Assembly (NCBI RefSeq): GCF_025370935.1
Contig: NC_133496.1
Location: 9,486,382-9,550,381 of the forward strand
Length of the DNA stretch: 64,000 nucleotides
Direction of reading: 5' to 3'
DNA from: Choristoneura fumiferana
Lineage: Eukaryota; Arthropoda; Insecta; Lepidoptera; Tortricidae
A program made the translations under genes and the position numbers. The stretch's first letter is position 1. The number at the start of each line of letters is the position of its first letter. Shown in pieces: positions 22,401-37,400 of the stretch. A model generated the notes under the pieces. That model had not been told where the DNA came from, did not search any database, and saw only the letters and a list, made by a program, of their open reading frames with translations.

Positions 22401-25400
22401 ATACTATTCGATAATATGGTATTTAGTAAATCATCATCATCATCAGCCGGAACAAATGCCTCCCCCTTAGAACGCCACAATGAACGACACTCGCTACTCA
22501 TATCCACTGGTTGCCCGTAAGTCGTATGTAGACTGGGCGAACTGCCTACACTTTGTCTGTCGGTAAATTTAGTACGGTACACTTTTACCACGGTAATGAT
22601 TATATTTCATTTAAATTATAATAAATAAATTTCATTGATTGATGCTTTATCCCATTTCACGAACTTGTATATTATAATTAGACGAGGAAAGTTTTGTATA
22701 GCCATAATATACCTTTTGTTTGGCCATCAACTTGCAGGCATTTTCATACATTTGCGTGTTGTGGATGCCCAAACCGCAGAAGATGGCGAATGCTTCGAAT
22801 ATTGAAATATCACCGTCAGTGAATTGACACCCATTCTCCTGGAAAATGTACGAAGCTCAATCAATAAAAAAAAACGATGCAGAAATTGAATGAATGTTGA
22901 TATTATTTTTATAGGCTTCACTTAGCTTTTGTTTAATATTTTATAACAATCTAGCAGCAACATAGTATCATTACATTTTTTTTTAAATATTCATAATTAT
23001 TAAGTAAATGTCGTCGCTCAAAGTAAATCGCAATAGTCACAAGCCTGAGGTTTTTTGATACAAAAAAACTTCAAAATAATACCTTATTAATCAATTGCGC
23101 CACGCCTATAACATCTTTATTGGCATTGACGATAGGCATACAAAGCATCGTCCTGACATTAGCCGCGTCATCATTGGAAGAATCTAGCAGCACCATTCCA
23201 TTCTCCTGGCGCCACTCTGATACCTCAGAGATGTTGAGAGCTTTGTTTGTTCTAGCAACCTGTAAATTTAAGACGTTAAACTGTTAGCTCAGTAAATACA
23301 ATACTATTTTTTTTAAGAGTCCATCACACTATTTATACATTGAAGCTAGGTATATCTAAGCCGGAACAGTTGATAACATGCTTTTACCCATTGCTTTGCG
23401 TGTTACAACACATAACTTTACCGTTCTGCCACACTACGCTCCTTGCACTGCTCTTTGCTCTGCTTCTATCGCTGTTGCGATGTAGTAGCCGCCACACAAC
23501 TCTCCCGTGCAACTTTTTCAGGCTCTCTGTTGCCGGAGAGAGAGAGACAGAGCACTGTATCTTCTTTCCTCGCCGCTTACCATGTCTCTCGTCATGTGTG
23601 CGGCGCAGGCATTAAATAACGCAACTTCAGACCAGAATTGAAAACCCATGTCATCCACGTACCGCTAAAGCAATGCAGGCCAGCGTGGACTGGTTGTCAT
23701 GACGGGGGGTGAGTGTGGTTCGCGACTGCTTAGCGCCCAGCTCGAAGAGTGTGTGGAATCTGGTGGGAGCTGGAGGCGGAAGCGCAAGGGTCGTGGTGCG
23801 TTCACCACCGGGACGCTGTACTATACGCTCCAAGTGGCTCTGGAAAGAGAAAGCAAATGGTGGATTCAAGCTTCGTGATAAAAAATATTATACTGATGTA
23901 TGTTAAAAAGCCCGAGTTTATTCGTAGCAAAGGATAAAGGTGGATTGGTAAACAATTGTCAAACTGCCTTTTCAGAACAAGGCTCGAGCTCTCGGTTCAG
24001 AAATTTGATTTTATTGTCCAGCTATAATTAAGCTAGAAAAAATATTTTTCTATCACGTAATGTAACTTAGCCCACATATGATTCTGAGTGTTTTTTGTAA
24101 AGTTCATTTTTGTGGAAGAAATTATCAACTTAAAGTGTTCCTTAATTTGTGAAATAAGAAATGAGTTAATTCAATTGTAAATTGAAAAGACAACAGACTT
24201 ACAGATTCACAATGATCAGTATCCAAAATAAACACTGCACATCGTTCACACTTCAGCAGTTCCCGCGCTTCAGTCATGATCTTCGTCACGAGGCACTCCA
24301 GATTGCTTTGCTCCTCGAAAATACTCCTAGCCAAAGCCAGCAGTATCTGATTTCTTTTATATTCGAGGACAGAGGACTCGAAAAGCTGCGCATTTTGGAT
24401 ACCAATGCCGCAGAAGGTAAGGTAACGGCGGAAGACTTCAACGTCACGGGGTGAAAATTCTTTGGATCCTGAAAAAGGGAAACGTGTAAGTTATAATAAA
24501 GCAATGGGATTAAGATGGTGGGATGTTGCTAGTTGTAAATAGTGTCCCAGACAGTCGGTCCCAGTCGGTTTCAGTTTCGTTTTCGGCTTTAAAATGGAGT
24601 TTTGGTTTCGGTAGGCAGTCTCCTAAACTCGGACCGAAACGGCACTCAATTTGTGGGCTTTCTTTGTGCGGTGTGTGGGAGCAATCGGCATCTTGAAGTG
24701 GCGCCATCACCAGGTATCTGCCTTTTTTTGTGGTTACGTTGTAAAAAAATAGCACCAAAACCAACGTCTGGTTATTATTTGTATTTGTATAAAAAATAAC
24801 GCTGTAGGTATATTTATTTACTTCGGAATCTCGAAAACGGCTTCAACGACTTCGATGAAATTTGCTATCTAGTGTTTTTCGGGCGAACAAACAATATAGG
24901 TTTCTCTAGGAAAACGCGTGTTTTAGAGTTTTAGCCCAAGCATAGCTCAGTTACAATAAAAATAAAAAAATACAAGATACTTTATTTAAATAAACATAGC
25001 CAATACAGGAGAAATATCCATCAGACTCCAAACTAGGCTGAGCCTGTATCTTGGACGTCTGCGGGTGCGAGTAACTTATTAGAAAAACAGGCAATTTTTT
25101 TTTTTGATTAGCCTATTTTTGTGTCCCACTGCTGAGCAAAGGCCTCTCCTCTCTTGCTCCACTCCTGCCTTTCAAAGGCGAGCTCCCGCCATCCCAGGCA
25201 ATTTAAAAAATAAAATTTACATTTGAAATATTTTGTTCCTAGTGCGCCAGATACTGTTTACTACGCAGAATTATAATGAACAAAATATTATTTGGGATGA
25301 TTGATTCATACCATCAGTTTTATTAATGATCTGAGCTACACCAACGACGTCTCCCTCGTAGTTGCAGATCGGCATGCAAAGAATAAGCTCAGTCTTGTAT

Positions 25401-28400
25401 CCGGTGCGTGCATCTATTTCGCTGTTAAACCTGAAATTAAAAAAATAGATCTGTTGGGACGAAACAAAACGCCAACTAAGTAAGATGGCAAGAAATTACA
25501 TGCCACAGGCGGAAATAGTGCGAGAAGAGGCAGCACAGGGTTTTACCCAGCACTGAAGAACAAAATGGGCTGGTAGAAAAGAGGTATAAGAAGGTGGTAG
25601 AAAGAGAGTATGAGTGTAATAAAGACAGCGCGCTTGTAAAGCAATGAAACCGCTGTTCCTATAGATGCAGACCTGGGATCAGCATATGCGTTCTTGAGGT
25701 TAATGTGGTGTTTGGTCTGAGCTGCTACGCCTGCCACGCCGACACCGAATGGTATCCTTATTTCTTGTGACCGGGCTGTGCGTAAAGCATCTGGCAGTTC
25801 TGGAAAGAACAAGAAAAAAATAATTCATTTAAGTTTTCATAATAGTTGGTAAAGAGGAGGAGGTAAAGGAGAGGAGATCCTGGAGAAGAAAACTTTTTTT
25901 AAGAAAAATTATGTCACGATTTTCTTTACCCCTTGAAGTACTTTTGTTTTCGGGCAGGCGTGCGTGTACATATGTGTAGACGTTACTTATATTTTTATGA
26001 TGAATTATTTAAGTATATTTTTATCTATATAATGTATATTCGTTGTCTAGCACCCATAGTACAAGCTTTAGTTTGGGGCTAGGTCAATTGGTGTAATTTG
26101 TCCCAATATATTATTATTTTTATTATTATGTTTTCACTTGATCGGAATGTATGCAAAACCAGTACGTAAATTCCCGAAATCTAAAAACTAAGTCTACAGA
26201 CATGAAAAAGTCTCGCACGCAATGGGTGATTTACACACAACGTATAAATAAAGACTATGATGTAATTCAATAAAATCCAGGAATTCAATTTGAGTGCACA
26301 TTTAATAGCGAGCGAAGTCGCTAGTAAAAGCTAGTCAAAAAAATAATAATAAAAGAAAGCCACATCCTTCCTGTATACAATGACTTATTGTTTTGTAAGA
26401 TGGCAGCTTATTAGAATTCTTGGAATGTTCCATTATGTCACAACAATAATCTCTTTTGAACATTTGTAGATAATTTAAAATGTAACTAAATGGCTTTTGT
26501 GAGATGAAAGCTCTGCCGTTTTCGAAAAGTTTCGTGGTTTCACTTTATGTTGAAATGAGGATACTTCACCTGATACAAACAGTCTAACAAAAAGTTGATA
26601 TTTAATTAGAAGAATTAGTACTATCTAGCTTAAGGTAAGTAATTTATGATAAACGTACCTGCTACTTTGCAAATGTGATTGATATTATGGACACCTATGC
26701 CTAATTACCAAAAAAATACTGATGGACGACCGGACAGATACCCTATATATTGCAAAATATTTCATTTCATTTATTTGCGAATAAAAAATTACAGCGCAGC
26801 AGCAGCAGCACAGTATATACGCTGGGATGATGAGGATGATGAATGCGCTGTAAAATACAAATGATACAAGAAAAAAACCACAAAAAAGACCTTTAAATCA
26901 CAAAAAAAACGTAACGAGAAAAAAAAACTTGTTTAGGGATTTTTATTCTTACTTCAATAAATAAAGCGACGGAAGACCACACCCACCGGCTAGAAGTCGG
27001 AGTGCAGGAACATCTGCTGGTACTTAGCCGGCACTTGGAGTCTAAAAGAGCGAAAACTGTTGGCTCTATTAGACTCGAGCGAGAGGATAAAAACCTCTGC
27101 TCCCATCAATCCGTTTTCGCCATTTTAATTAAGGAACTTTAAAACTACAGCCAATAAAAGCCAGTAAAATGCCGTCTGCCAAAGGAAAGCTGGCATTTAA
27201 TATATTTAAAATTTATCAAAAACTTAGTTTATCTTTAGCATTTCCTTTTTCCAGACACCTTAATTATTCTATCCGTCATGTTTTTTTTAAATTGTTCCAC
27301 GCAGGTTACCTAACCGAAACCTTACCTTTGGTAACTAAAGGTATTGCACGACTACTAAGCCTCAAATAAATCAAATCATGGTATCAACGATACAAGGTCC
27401 ATTTTACTTCGGCAATACACGGTGTCCTCCTTACTTCATTAATATTGCTAGCAGTGCCTAAACGGAGGCGAACTTACGAAGTTTCCTTCTTACGAAAAAG
27501 GTCCACTTCGGAGCTACAATGCGGTATTCTTTTATAGGAAAAGTTTTGGGAGCAGGTAATTAAAAAGTGAAATATAAATAGATTTAAGCGTGTTCGGCAT
27601 TGTTGCGTGGAGAGTTTTGTTAAATACAATTACTTTGCTCACCCGCAATTTTACGATAGCTACGGCTATGCTATAAATTTGTGTTTATGCATCTCCTCCG
27701 CCTCCACACCGTAAGAACACGCACACGCACCACGCACAAATCACACGAACCCATCTATCACCACCACCAACCACACCACGTAAAATTTGTTGCATAGACG
27801 CACTTATTATATAAGGACGCGGGTGAGCACAGTAAAGTAATTGTACATATAATGTAGGTGGTTCGTAGATACGGACCTTCGCAAAGTAACGCCTGATTCT
27901 ATAAATTAGTTTTTGTTAATGTAACTAAAATAAACACCAGGCGTTTGCGATCTTTAATTTTAAGTCATTCTCATTAGCAATACCTACATAGGGGTGATAA
28001 TCGGATGTTAGGTATTTATTAGATACTAGCTTTTGCCCGCGCGCTGTTTCCTCGGGAACTGTGCATTTTTCCGGGATAAAAAGTAGCCTATGTCACTCTC
28101 TGGCCCATAAACTATCACTGTGCCAAAAATCACGTCAATTCGTCGCTCCGTTTCGACGTGAAAGACGGACAAACATACAAAAACACTACACACACACTTT
28201 CGCATTTATAATATAAGTATGGATTAGCATGTTGAGCACTGGGCCTTAAACTATTAACACTTGCAAATTATATGAAATTTCAGGGTAGGACCCACTAGTG
28301 GCGTACCTTTAAGTGGCGAGCAAAGGACGAGTAAATGAAAGAAGTAGGTGTGTTGAAAATTAGGCAACCTCGTGGGAATCGAAATGTTTCGGTCACGCTA

Positions 28401-31400
28401 CTAGCTGGTACCTACCTCACAAAAAAGGAACCAATATAGAATCACTTCATTGTCTGTTTGTATGTCTGTCTGTTAGTCGAGCAAGACCCTTTTAACCAAG
28501 AACAAGTGGAGATAATAAGCCATTTTCAAATTATCATAACATCACAATATTCGTAACTAACTTCAAACCTAGAGCTGCAGCAAATGAACCTAGTTTGTAC
28601 TTTGAGATTGGTTACGGTAACCAAGTATAGTAGTGTCTATGTTAATTAACAGAGTAAAAAAAAGTTTACAGACTTTTATTATTGGTTGTTTCAAATTCAA
28701 GTTTCTAGAACAACTGCAGGGCTACTACGAAACTTGAAACTCGAAGTTTGTGTCGTGCGGTCCCTCTGACACTTTTTAATACGAGACTACACTGTTTAAT
28801 ACGAGAGCCAGAGGGACCGCACGACACGAACTTCGAGTTTCGAGTTCGTACTAGCCCTGCTGGATTGCAGAAATCAACGTAACCAATCTAAAAGTACACA
28901 CTAGGTACATTTTTCCTAGGAACAGGATTCTGCTAACACTGGATATTCACAGATACTTACAAATTTTGTACGGAACCCTCCGTGCGCGGGTAAGAGTTAC
29001 ACAAAGCCAGTTTTTTTTTCAATAAAAGATTAACTGATTAAGTACGTACTGACTCTAGCCTTAATTAATAGTTAATGAGGATCGCAAAGAGGAATGCTCT
29101 TTACTCCTAATTCCACTAAGAGCATAATGAATGATTAACTGTTCAACAAACGTCCAAGTAGACTTTAAGACAAAGCTTCTATGACTAGGGTAAGCCATAC
29201 AGTAATTGGCCACGTTACAGTAAGTGCCTACTTGAATTTTTTATATGAAACAACAACAATACAAATAATTATATGATAAGAGCGACTAGATTATTATAAT
29301 TAGCACGATATTTGTTATGATTTATCATCACTTTTCTATGTAAATTTTTGATTTAATTCAAGTGCAATATAAGTTGAAATAATTTAATGCAAGTACAGTC
29401 AAGGGCAAAGATATCGACATGGCCAAAGTTGCAAAAATATGTATACACGGCCTTAATGTTCAGTGCATAAAGTCGTTTTTGTAACTTTGGCCGTGTCGAT
29501 ATCTTTGCCCTTGACTGTACCGTGGCCAATTACTGTATGGTTTACCCTAGGTACTTCTTACCCGATTTTTTTTTATGGTATAGGGGACAAACGAACAAAC
29601 GGATTGCCTGATGGTAAACGATTACCGTCGCCTTGGATACCTGCAACACTGGAAGAGTCACAAGTGTGTTGCCGGCCTTTTAGTACTGATTCCAAAAAGG
29701 ACGTTCTTAAGATGTTATGCCTTTGATGAATAAAATGGTAATTAGGAATGAAATTACATTTACGCGATAACCTTAATTGAAATTACAATGTTTAGTTTAG
29801 TATTTAGTTCTATGTGAAAAAATCTACCATCAATTACCTAAGTATACATTATAAGAAACTATTGGATATGCATTTTTTCCTTTGTCAATCAAACAAAAAA
29901 TTACAATGTTTAAGTGCATTAAAGTTCGGGAGTTGGGAGCCTGTGACGTGAAAAGTGTCGCAAAAGCGAGATTTCGTCCGTTACTTCAACTTATGCAAAT
30001 TATAATCATTTTTTTGTTTGATTTAACATAAAAAAATACGTGTCCGAATTTTTTCAATAATCTAACTGACCAAACTATTTAAGAGTTTCATGGAGATTCG
30101 CAAAACTCACATCGTGGTCTCCATTTATGTTGCCCTAGCTGTTTCCCGTGACTCGATCCGCGTAAAGTTCCTTTATCGCTATCCCGCGCGAACTAAACAA
30201 TTTTCAGGGATAAAAACTATCCCACGACCTTCCCCGGAACTCAATCTATCTGTATACAAAATTTCATCTAAATCGGTTCAACGGTTCATTTTGCCCTAAG
30301 CTTAACTATCAACCCTCACCTGCAGCTCGAGTGGAAATTTCCGTCTCGGGTGCAATGCCGTGTTTTATGCACTTGTTGGCTCCTGGTTTCGCAATAATAT
30401 GTGTGAGGTCCCGGTGGATCAAGTACGATATAATAACTATTTAATGACTCATTGTTTCAACCAAGAAGACAGTTACGGCGTTCTTCAAAACGATCATTCA
30501 GATTTTATTACTTATTGATAATGTTATTAGAAACTATTTATAAGCATTAGAAACATACAAAATATAGCATACCCAACGATAGACTACCTACTCATAGACA
30601 AAGTTTTATGTCCGTTATTTAAGTCGTCACTACTTAGCTATGTTTTTTGACTTCCTTAAAATATCATTACTCGTATATATAATTCTCGTGTCAGTGTTTG
30701 TGACCAAACTCCTCCGAAACGGCTTAAGCGATTTTTATGTTTTTTGTGCATATTCGGTAGGTAGGTCTGAGAATACGTAAACCATTGTTCGTGCTTCTAC
30801 GCGGACGGAGTCGCGGGCAACAGCTAGTATCATGATAAAATCGAACGTCCACGGCTGAACGACTATTTCCAATAACCTTCATCCCAACTAGTATTACTTT
30901 CTTTAACCAAATCATCAACAAAACGACAGAAAACAAACCCACTTTCAATAAAATTAAGATGATTAACGATTTTATTATGGCTCGGTCGCTGAACGAGAAC
31001 AAAAGCAATGCATTTTGATTCATCCAATAGTTTCCTAGAACTATAAATCATTGAGGGTAAGTGATTACTCACACTGTTTACCAAACAAGTATAACGTTTA
31101 TTTCATAGTTCCGACATTTTAGGGGTATAAGTAGGGTGTAGAGAGCCTACTACGAAATTCGAAAATCGAAGTTAGTATATCGTACTGTCTCTCTCACTCT
31201 CGTATTAAATAGTATAAGTGTCAGAGGGAAGGAACGACACGAACTTCAATTTTATAATTTCGGAGTAGCCCCGCTGTTAAGAATACGACAAGCCTGCGTA
31301 CGTAATAACAACTGCGTATTACAACTTTCTGCACGCAAAATCATTAAGATACAGTCAAGTCTTTAACTTTTAGGCCAGAAATAATATTTACCTGGACTGG

Positions 31401-34400
31401 ACGTTAACATTTCTGCTTGACATTTATATAGTAGCGGGCGATGATATCACCCCTTAAAAATACCTTTCCTATCATATTATATTATATTCCTGGCGTGGGG
31501 CTGACAGTACTCGTAATATAGGCAAGCGGCCATGCAAGTAATGCCTGGCGCGTCAGCCCTATGTAAATATTCACCTCAAGTGTTCAATCAAGTTAAAAAA
31601 GCAGTGAATTAAATGAGAAAGCTAAATAATTATGTACGACCTTTAAGTCAACTTAAGGTTTGATTATGTAAGTACATATTTACTCCCACGTAAAAGAGTA
31701 GACATTATTAAATGAAGACGCAATTTTCCACATAACTGGCACAATCAAATTCTGATTTGATATGCTTGAATGAATATGGCAACAACTTTATATAAGAACC
31801 CTATTGATAAATTAAATGAGAAACTTTGTAAGTACGAGTATGTGTGTAGTCGGATTGAATGAAATTATATGTAGATAGCTGGACGTCTGAAATAATATAT
31901 ACGCTACTTTTTATCCCGATATTCCCACGGGGTTGGGATAAAATCTTGAAATCTCCATATTAGAGACACGAAATTTGGAATTGGTGGCTTATTTACTGTT
32001 ACTAATGCAGCCGACCCGTCCTCAGAAACTGCATCAATTTTCACCCCACCTTAACCATAGGAGCGTTTGAATGAGTGCAAACTCGATGCATGCCTTATGT
32101 GAGAGAACTTTTAGTGTGCAGGTCATAGAGTCTTACTTTTTTATTTATATTATATACCTGTGTCTCTGGTGACGTCAAACAGTTTCGCCTGGAGGTAGCG
32201 GTTTGGTGGCATGCCCTTGGCGAGGAACAGGCTGCCACGATCAGCTGACGTCAGTAAGCACACGTTCACCAGGATCTGAAAAATGTATGTATGTTTTTAA
32301 CCCCGACGCAAAAAGAGGGGTGTTATGAGTTTCACCGCAATGTGTGTCTGTGTGTGTGTGTCTGTCTGTCTATCTGTGGCACCGTAGCTCTTAAACGGGT
32401 AGACCGATTTGATGCGTTTATTATTTTATTTGATAGCAGGTTTGCTAGCGATGTTTCTTAGATTATATAAATCATGAGTGTAGTCGTAGAGTTAGAAATG
32501 AATATATCCAAAATAAATTCAATCAACTTACTTAAAATAAAATAAAATATTTTGGGGTTTCTGAGGTTTTATGTAATTAACACCTTGAATAAACAAACAG
32601 TAAATATAATGGAAAACGAATAGCAAATAGCGCAATATACTCGTATAAAACGGCAGTAGTAGTCATTGATTTAATTGGTCAATACGGCGCACGGTGCTCG
32701 CCGCGTACCATCCGCATACAGATTAAATGTGCAGCTTTATGGGACACCAGTAATGTGAGCGTTGTGATGTTAATGGTCCATTAGTAGTCTGCTCAAACCG
32801 TTTTTTTAACCGCCGACGCAAAAAGCCGCATTCAAATCGGTCCAGCCGTTTAAGAGCTACTGTGCCACAGACAGACACACAGATACACAAACACACAGCC
32901 ACACATAGCGGTCAAACTTATAACACCCCTCTTTTTGCGTCGGGGGTTGAAAAGAGGGGTGTTATAAGTTTGACCGCTATGTGTGTCTGTGTGTCTGTCT
33001 GTGGCAACGTAGCTCTTAAACGGGTGAATCGATTTGAATGCGGTATTTTTTATCTGAAAGCAGGTTTTCTCGCGATGGTTCTTAGACAATTTTATCAAAA
33101 TCGGTTAAGCCGTTTCAAGATCATCAGCTCTTTTGTTCGCTGTGGTAGGACTCTTAGAAGCATAATGGGTATTTACTTTGCACCTAAGTTGTTTTTATTT
33201 GAAAGCAGGTTTTCTAGCAATGGTTCTCAGACATATTTCATCAAAATCTGTTCAGCCGTTTTTGAGATATTGAACTTTGAAGTGACAAAGTCGGGGGTTT
33301 TCCAACTTTTTGTTGGTTAGGTTATTGACGGAAATAATGTAAGACCGAGGCTTATGGGGAATTAATTTATACCTACCCACTAGTTTTACATTTTCGTAAA
33401 TTTTCCCGTACACATTTCGATTGATTCGGTCTCTTAACTTCTAAACCACTATACTCTGTTTATTAAACCAAGATACTAAAATGACATTTCATGTGTTACC
33501 TGTTTTTTACATCTCCTAAATAGTGATGTCCACAACCGGTAATCACCGAAAAGTTTCGGTAAGTACCTATGTTATACGTATAAAATGTTAAGATATGAAT
33601 GGATCTGTCTGTCAAGACCCTTTTTCTTCGAAAAGCGAGGAGGTATCAAGCTAAAATTAATAACAAATACTCGGGTCTGCTTTGGGTCTGCTACTCCTGG
33701 AAGCAGTGGAAACCATCAAACTTCTAGCAATCAAAAGATACGTAAAGTCATTAAAAAGGTTTTTTCATACAAATTGTTGTAACCGAAAACCTATACGAGT
33801 AGGGGGCTTCCGATTGTTCTAGAAATTCTAAACATAAATGTCGGTATAAAGGTAGCTCAACCAATAAGAAAAGTCTGAAAATTTTGATTTTTATGTCTGT
33901 CTGTGTCAATAACCATTTAAAATAACCTATTGACTGTCCTATGTCCCCTGGATGGGGCAGAGGGCGTCCACAGTGCATACCATCCCAAAAACGGTCTTGA
34001 GCTTTACAGCTTCGCGCTTCACTTCGCTCCAAGTCATTCCTATTGAATTCGCTTCTGCAGTGATCGTCCGCCATCAGGTTTGCTTAGGGCAGCCACGTTT
34101 CCGCTTTCCTTGGGGACTCCAATATAGGGCTTGCCTCGATGTGCTCGGGGTCCCTTGGGAGCGTGTGGTCTATCCAGTTCCATTTGCGACGTTTGATGTG
34201 CTGGTTGATTGGTGTTTCACCGCAGCGTTCCCACAGATCTATGTTGGAGATTTTCTTGGGCCAGTATAAACCGAGAATACGGCGAAGACAGCGGTTGATG
34301 AAGACTTGGAGGCGATGCGAGATGTCTTTACTGATTTTCCACGTCTCACATCCGTACAGCAACACGGTTGTTATTTAAAATAACCCATTCACTGCGTTTT

Positions 34401-37400
34401 GTAATATGCTTGGGAGAGGGACTCTCTCTGCTTACACTTGGATATTCATACATACAAATAGCATTGATTAGGATACTTGTGATTATATAAAATGGTAAGC
34501 AATAGTTTTATTTTTAAATTAAGTAGTAAATTGAGTTTCAAAGTCAACTTTCAAATTTACATCATATTCGTTTATTAGACTTTTTGCTACTCAAATTAAG
34601 TTTAGAACATGAAACTACCGTGAGACTCACTCATATTAAATGATATTGTAACGGATAACTCACGTCTTAAACCGAGTTTAGACCGACATGTTTCGTAACC
34701 CTTCTTCTCAGGAGCACGCGACTCGGCGGCTGCCGCAACACACACACTACGCGTCACCGCTCTGCTCTGCTCTGCTCGCGTGCTCCTGAGAAGAAGGGCT
34801 ACGAAATAGCCCGAAACAGTCGAGCTAAACTCGGTTTAAAACTTGAGTTATCCGTTACAATATCATTTAATATCAAATTAAGTTATTTTTACAAAGTCCC
34901 TACTTTGCTGTTAAAGATGTTTTACAACACCAAGTAGTACTTTCATTAATTACATTAAAAATACCTTCGCGACGAGTTGCAACGAGTTACAACTAGCTAA
35001 CGAGTTAGGTAAAAGCGGTTTAATTCGTCAAATTTAAATTCTTTTTTATTGCACACAATAAACTTTGTTTTATTTTAACGTTTTACTACAGAAGTTACAA
35101 GTGCCGCTCGTAAACTTCAATTTGAATGCAACACCCGTTAAATGAAAGCTGGTGTTTGTTACTGATTTTGTCAATAAAGTAGATTGTTTTTAGTACACTA
35201 AAGAATCTCTGTTGGAAAGAACTGTAATGACAAAAAAAACTGAAATCTTCCTGATGTAGCGTGATCTTAGCAACTTCTAATCTCGTTGCATCTTAAGTAA
35301 GTTAAATATCGCTCAAACTGTGCAAAAATTTAAAAGAATGAAAAATTGGTAGTGACGATAAATTAATTAAAAAAATTTAGCGTCATGTATGTCTCTATTT
35401 GTTCTATGTTTGTTCCTATGTTTGTTTTTTTATGGCGTTAAATGAATGTATTTTCTTTCTTTCTTTCTTTCTTTCAATTACTTTGCTCAACCGCAACCAT
35501 ATGATAGCTACGTTTACCAGATGTAACATATGGTAGCATGGTGTACGGTTCTGTTGCTCTGATGATGAGCTCTGGTTGAGTCCGAAACACGTCAGTGTAG
35601 TCTGGTGGTGGTGATAGATGGATTTGTGTGATTTGTGTGTGTTTTTACAGTGTGGAAGTGGACGAACTGCATGAACACGCATATCTTGCATAAACGTAGC
35701 TATCATAAGGTCGCGGGTGAGCAAAGAAATTCTTTTAGTTCATTGATATGGACCTCCGCAAAGTTACGCCTGATTCAATAAATTATAACTTAAACTTCCA
35801 CGTTGGTAGCAGATCCATATCTCAGCTAAAATACGAAGACTTTTGATTAATTAGGTGTTACTTAAATTATATTCTTTTACGCTGTTTGCTTGTTAATTTA
35901 AGAATTTTTCATCGCACTTGCTCGTAAACCGTGTCGTAATATGCAGGCTGCCTTGGCTGCAGCCCCCCAAATAAAACCCTCGACCTTAATGTGCTTCTCA
36001 TGGAACCCGTGGTCGGTAAATGAGTAATTGCCTGTACTCATTTTCATGCCATGATGCCCAAGGTCGGTAAATGAGTTTGTTACTGCATGGTGTGCTGCTG
36101 CTCCGTGCGCACGCTGCACACGCACGCCATGCACATGCTGCGTAGGGGGAGGGTGGCGGGGAGCTGGCGCTGCCAAGAGCGCAATCAGCGGTATTGGCAA
36201 TTTTTGAAAAAATATGAATTTTTCTTTTACAAATATACAATTTTACTCGCAAATGTGATGAAAAACATTGTATGTCGCACGGGCGGTACTAGAATTACGA
36301 ACATCGACTCATCAAAGCCCTCAGTCTTCGACGTCGGGCTTCTAATAGACTCTCGTTCGTAATTCCTTATTTACCGCCCTTAAGGCACAATGTACTATTT
36401 AAACCACCAAAACCACCCTCTATCCCCAAGGAAATCCAATAGACAGCAATTTCACGGTGTCTTGTTAAGCAATCGATTAAGCACTGCGAGTGACTAATCC
36501 CAGAGTATTATGCAAATTAAACCTCTAATTATACAGGCACGTATTGCCACAGCAGGAGGACTCGTTATTTAAGAAATGGAGAGACATACTATTGTACAGA
36601 TGAAATGCTGGTTTTCTATCATATTTTATCAAAAGTTTGTAGTCAAAATACCACAAACACACGAGTAATATTTACCTCGACGTTTCAACCACATGTTTTA
36701 CTCGTTGTGTTTAGCGTGATAAGTCTCGTTTGTGGTATTTTGACTATGAGTGAAAATCACGAAAGTTTAAAACGTTATAAAAAAAGTTTGTCTATTTTCA
36801 TATTAATATTAGGATCTTATCATTCCTTCCGCTGTTATTCGATCATGAACATGTTATTTTAAATGTCTTGAATATGTTTGCGTTACTTATACAATTTCGC
36901 TAACAAGACATGTAATAATCACTGGGGAACAATGGTGCTGCTATATTGGAGGCTTATACGGCCAATTCGGGTCACAAAGTCTGGACATGGAAATAACTTC
37001 AATCTATGCTAATGATTGGACTCTTTGTAAAGATGCAACTCGACTGCACGTAAATAAAACAGGTAGTAAATACATACTGTATATAATGTTTGCTTAGATT
37101 GTTGTATGATCACTGCAGGTGTATTCTGTCTACCTACCGTGCGGTTAAGGCAATCTTTCTTGTCACTTTCATGCAAAAGACGTTCCGAGTCGACCAAAAA
37201 ATCATTGACTGATGTCTGGGAGCATTAGTCCAAGGATTTTCCCCCGGAGAGTCCAGAAACGTGTGTATAAATAAGCACTGTTTTTACCTTGTGACATAAA
37301 ACATCAATGTCCAGCTCATTGGCTACGTCTTTAATGAGGTCCATGAACAAGTCCGCTTCTTCTAGCTGCCTCTGCGCCGCGGATCCGCTTGGTGATCGAG

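Noticed and set aside
30320..30432. Protein-like minus-strand stretch ending at a consensus donor (CTGCAG|GTGAGG), phase-compatible with the Pde6 exon at 25799
   Set aside because: It has no start codon in frame and no pyrimidine tract before a usable acceptor. The exon at 32158-32275 joins the next one exactly as I recall Drosophila Pde6.
32862..33320. 152-codon plus-strand ORF
   Set aside because: It is the translation of two head-to-head CA/GT-type repeats.
33751..34365. Host gene on the minus strand (two overlapping ORFs)
   Set aside because: The sequence is the end of a LINE reverse transcriptase, frameshifted and flanked by a target-site duplication.
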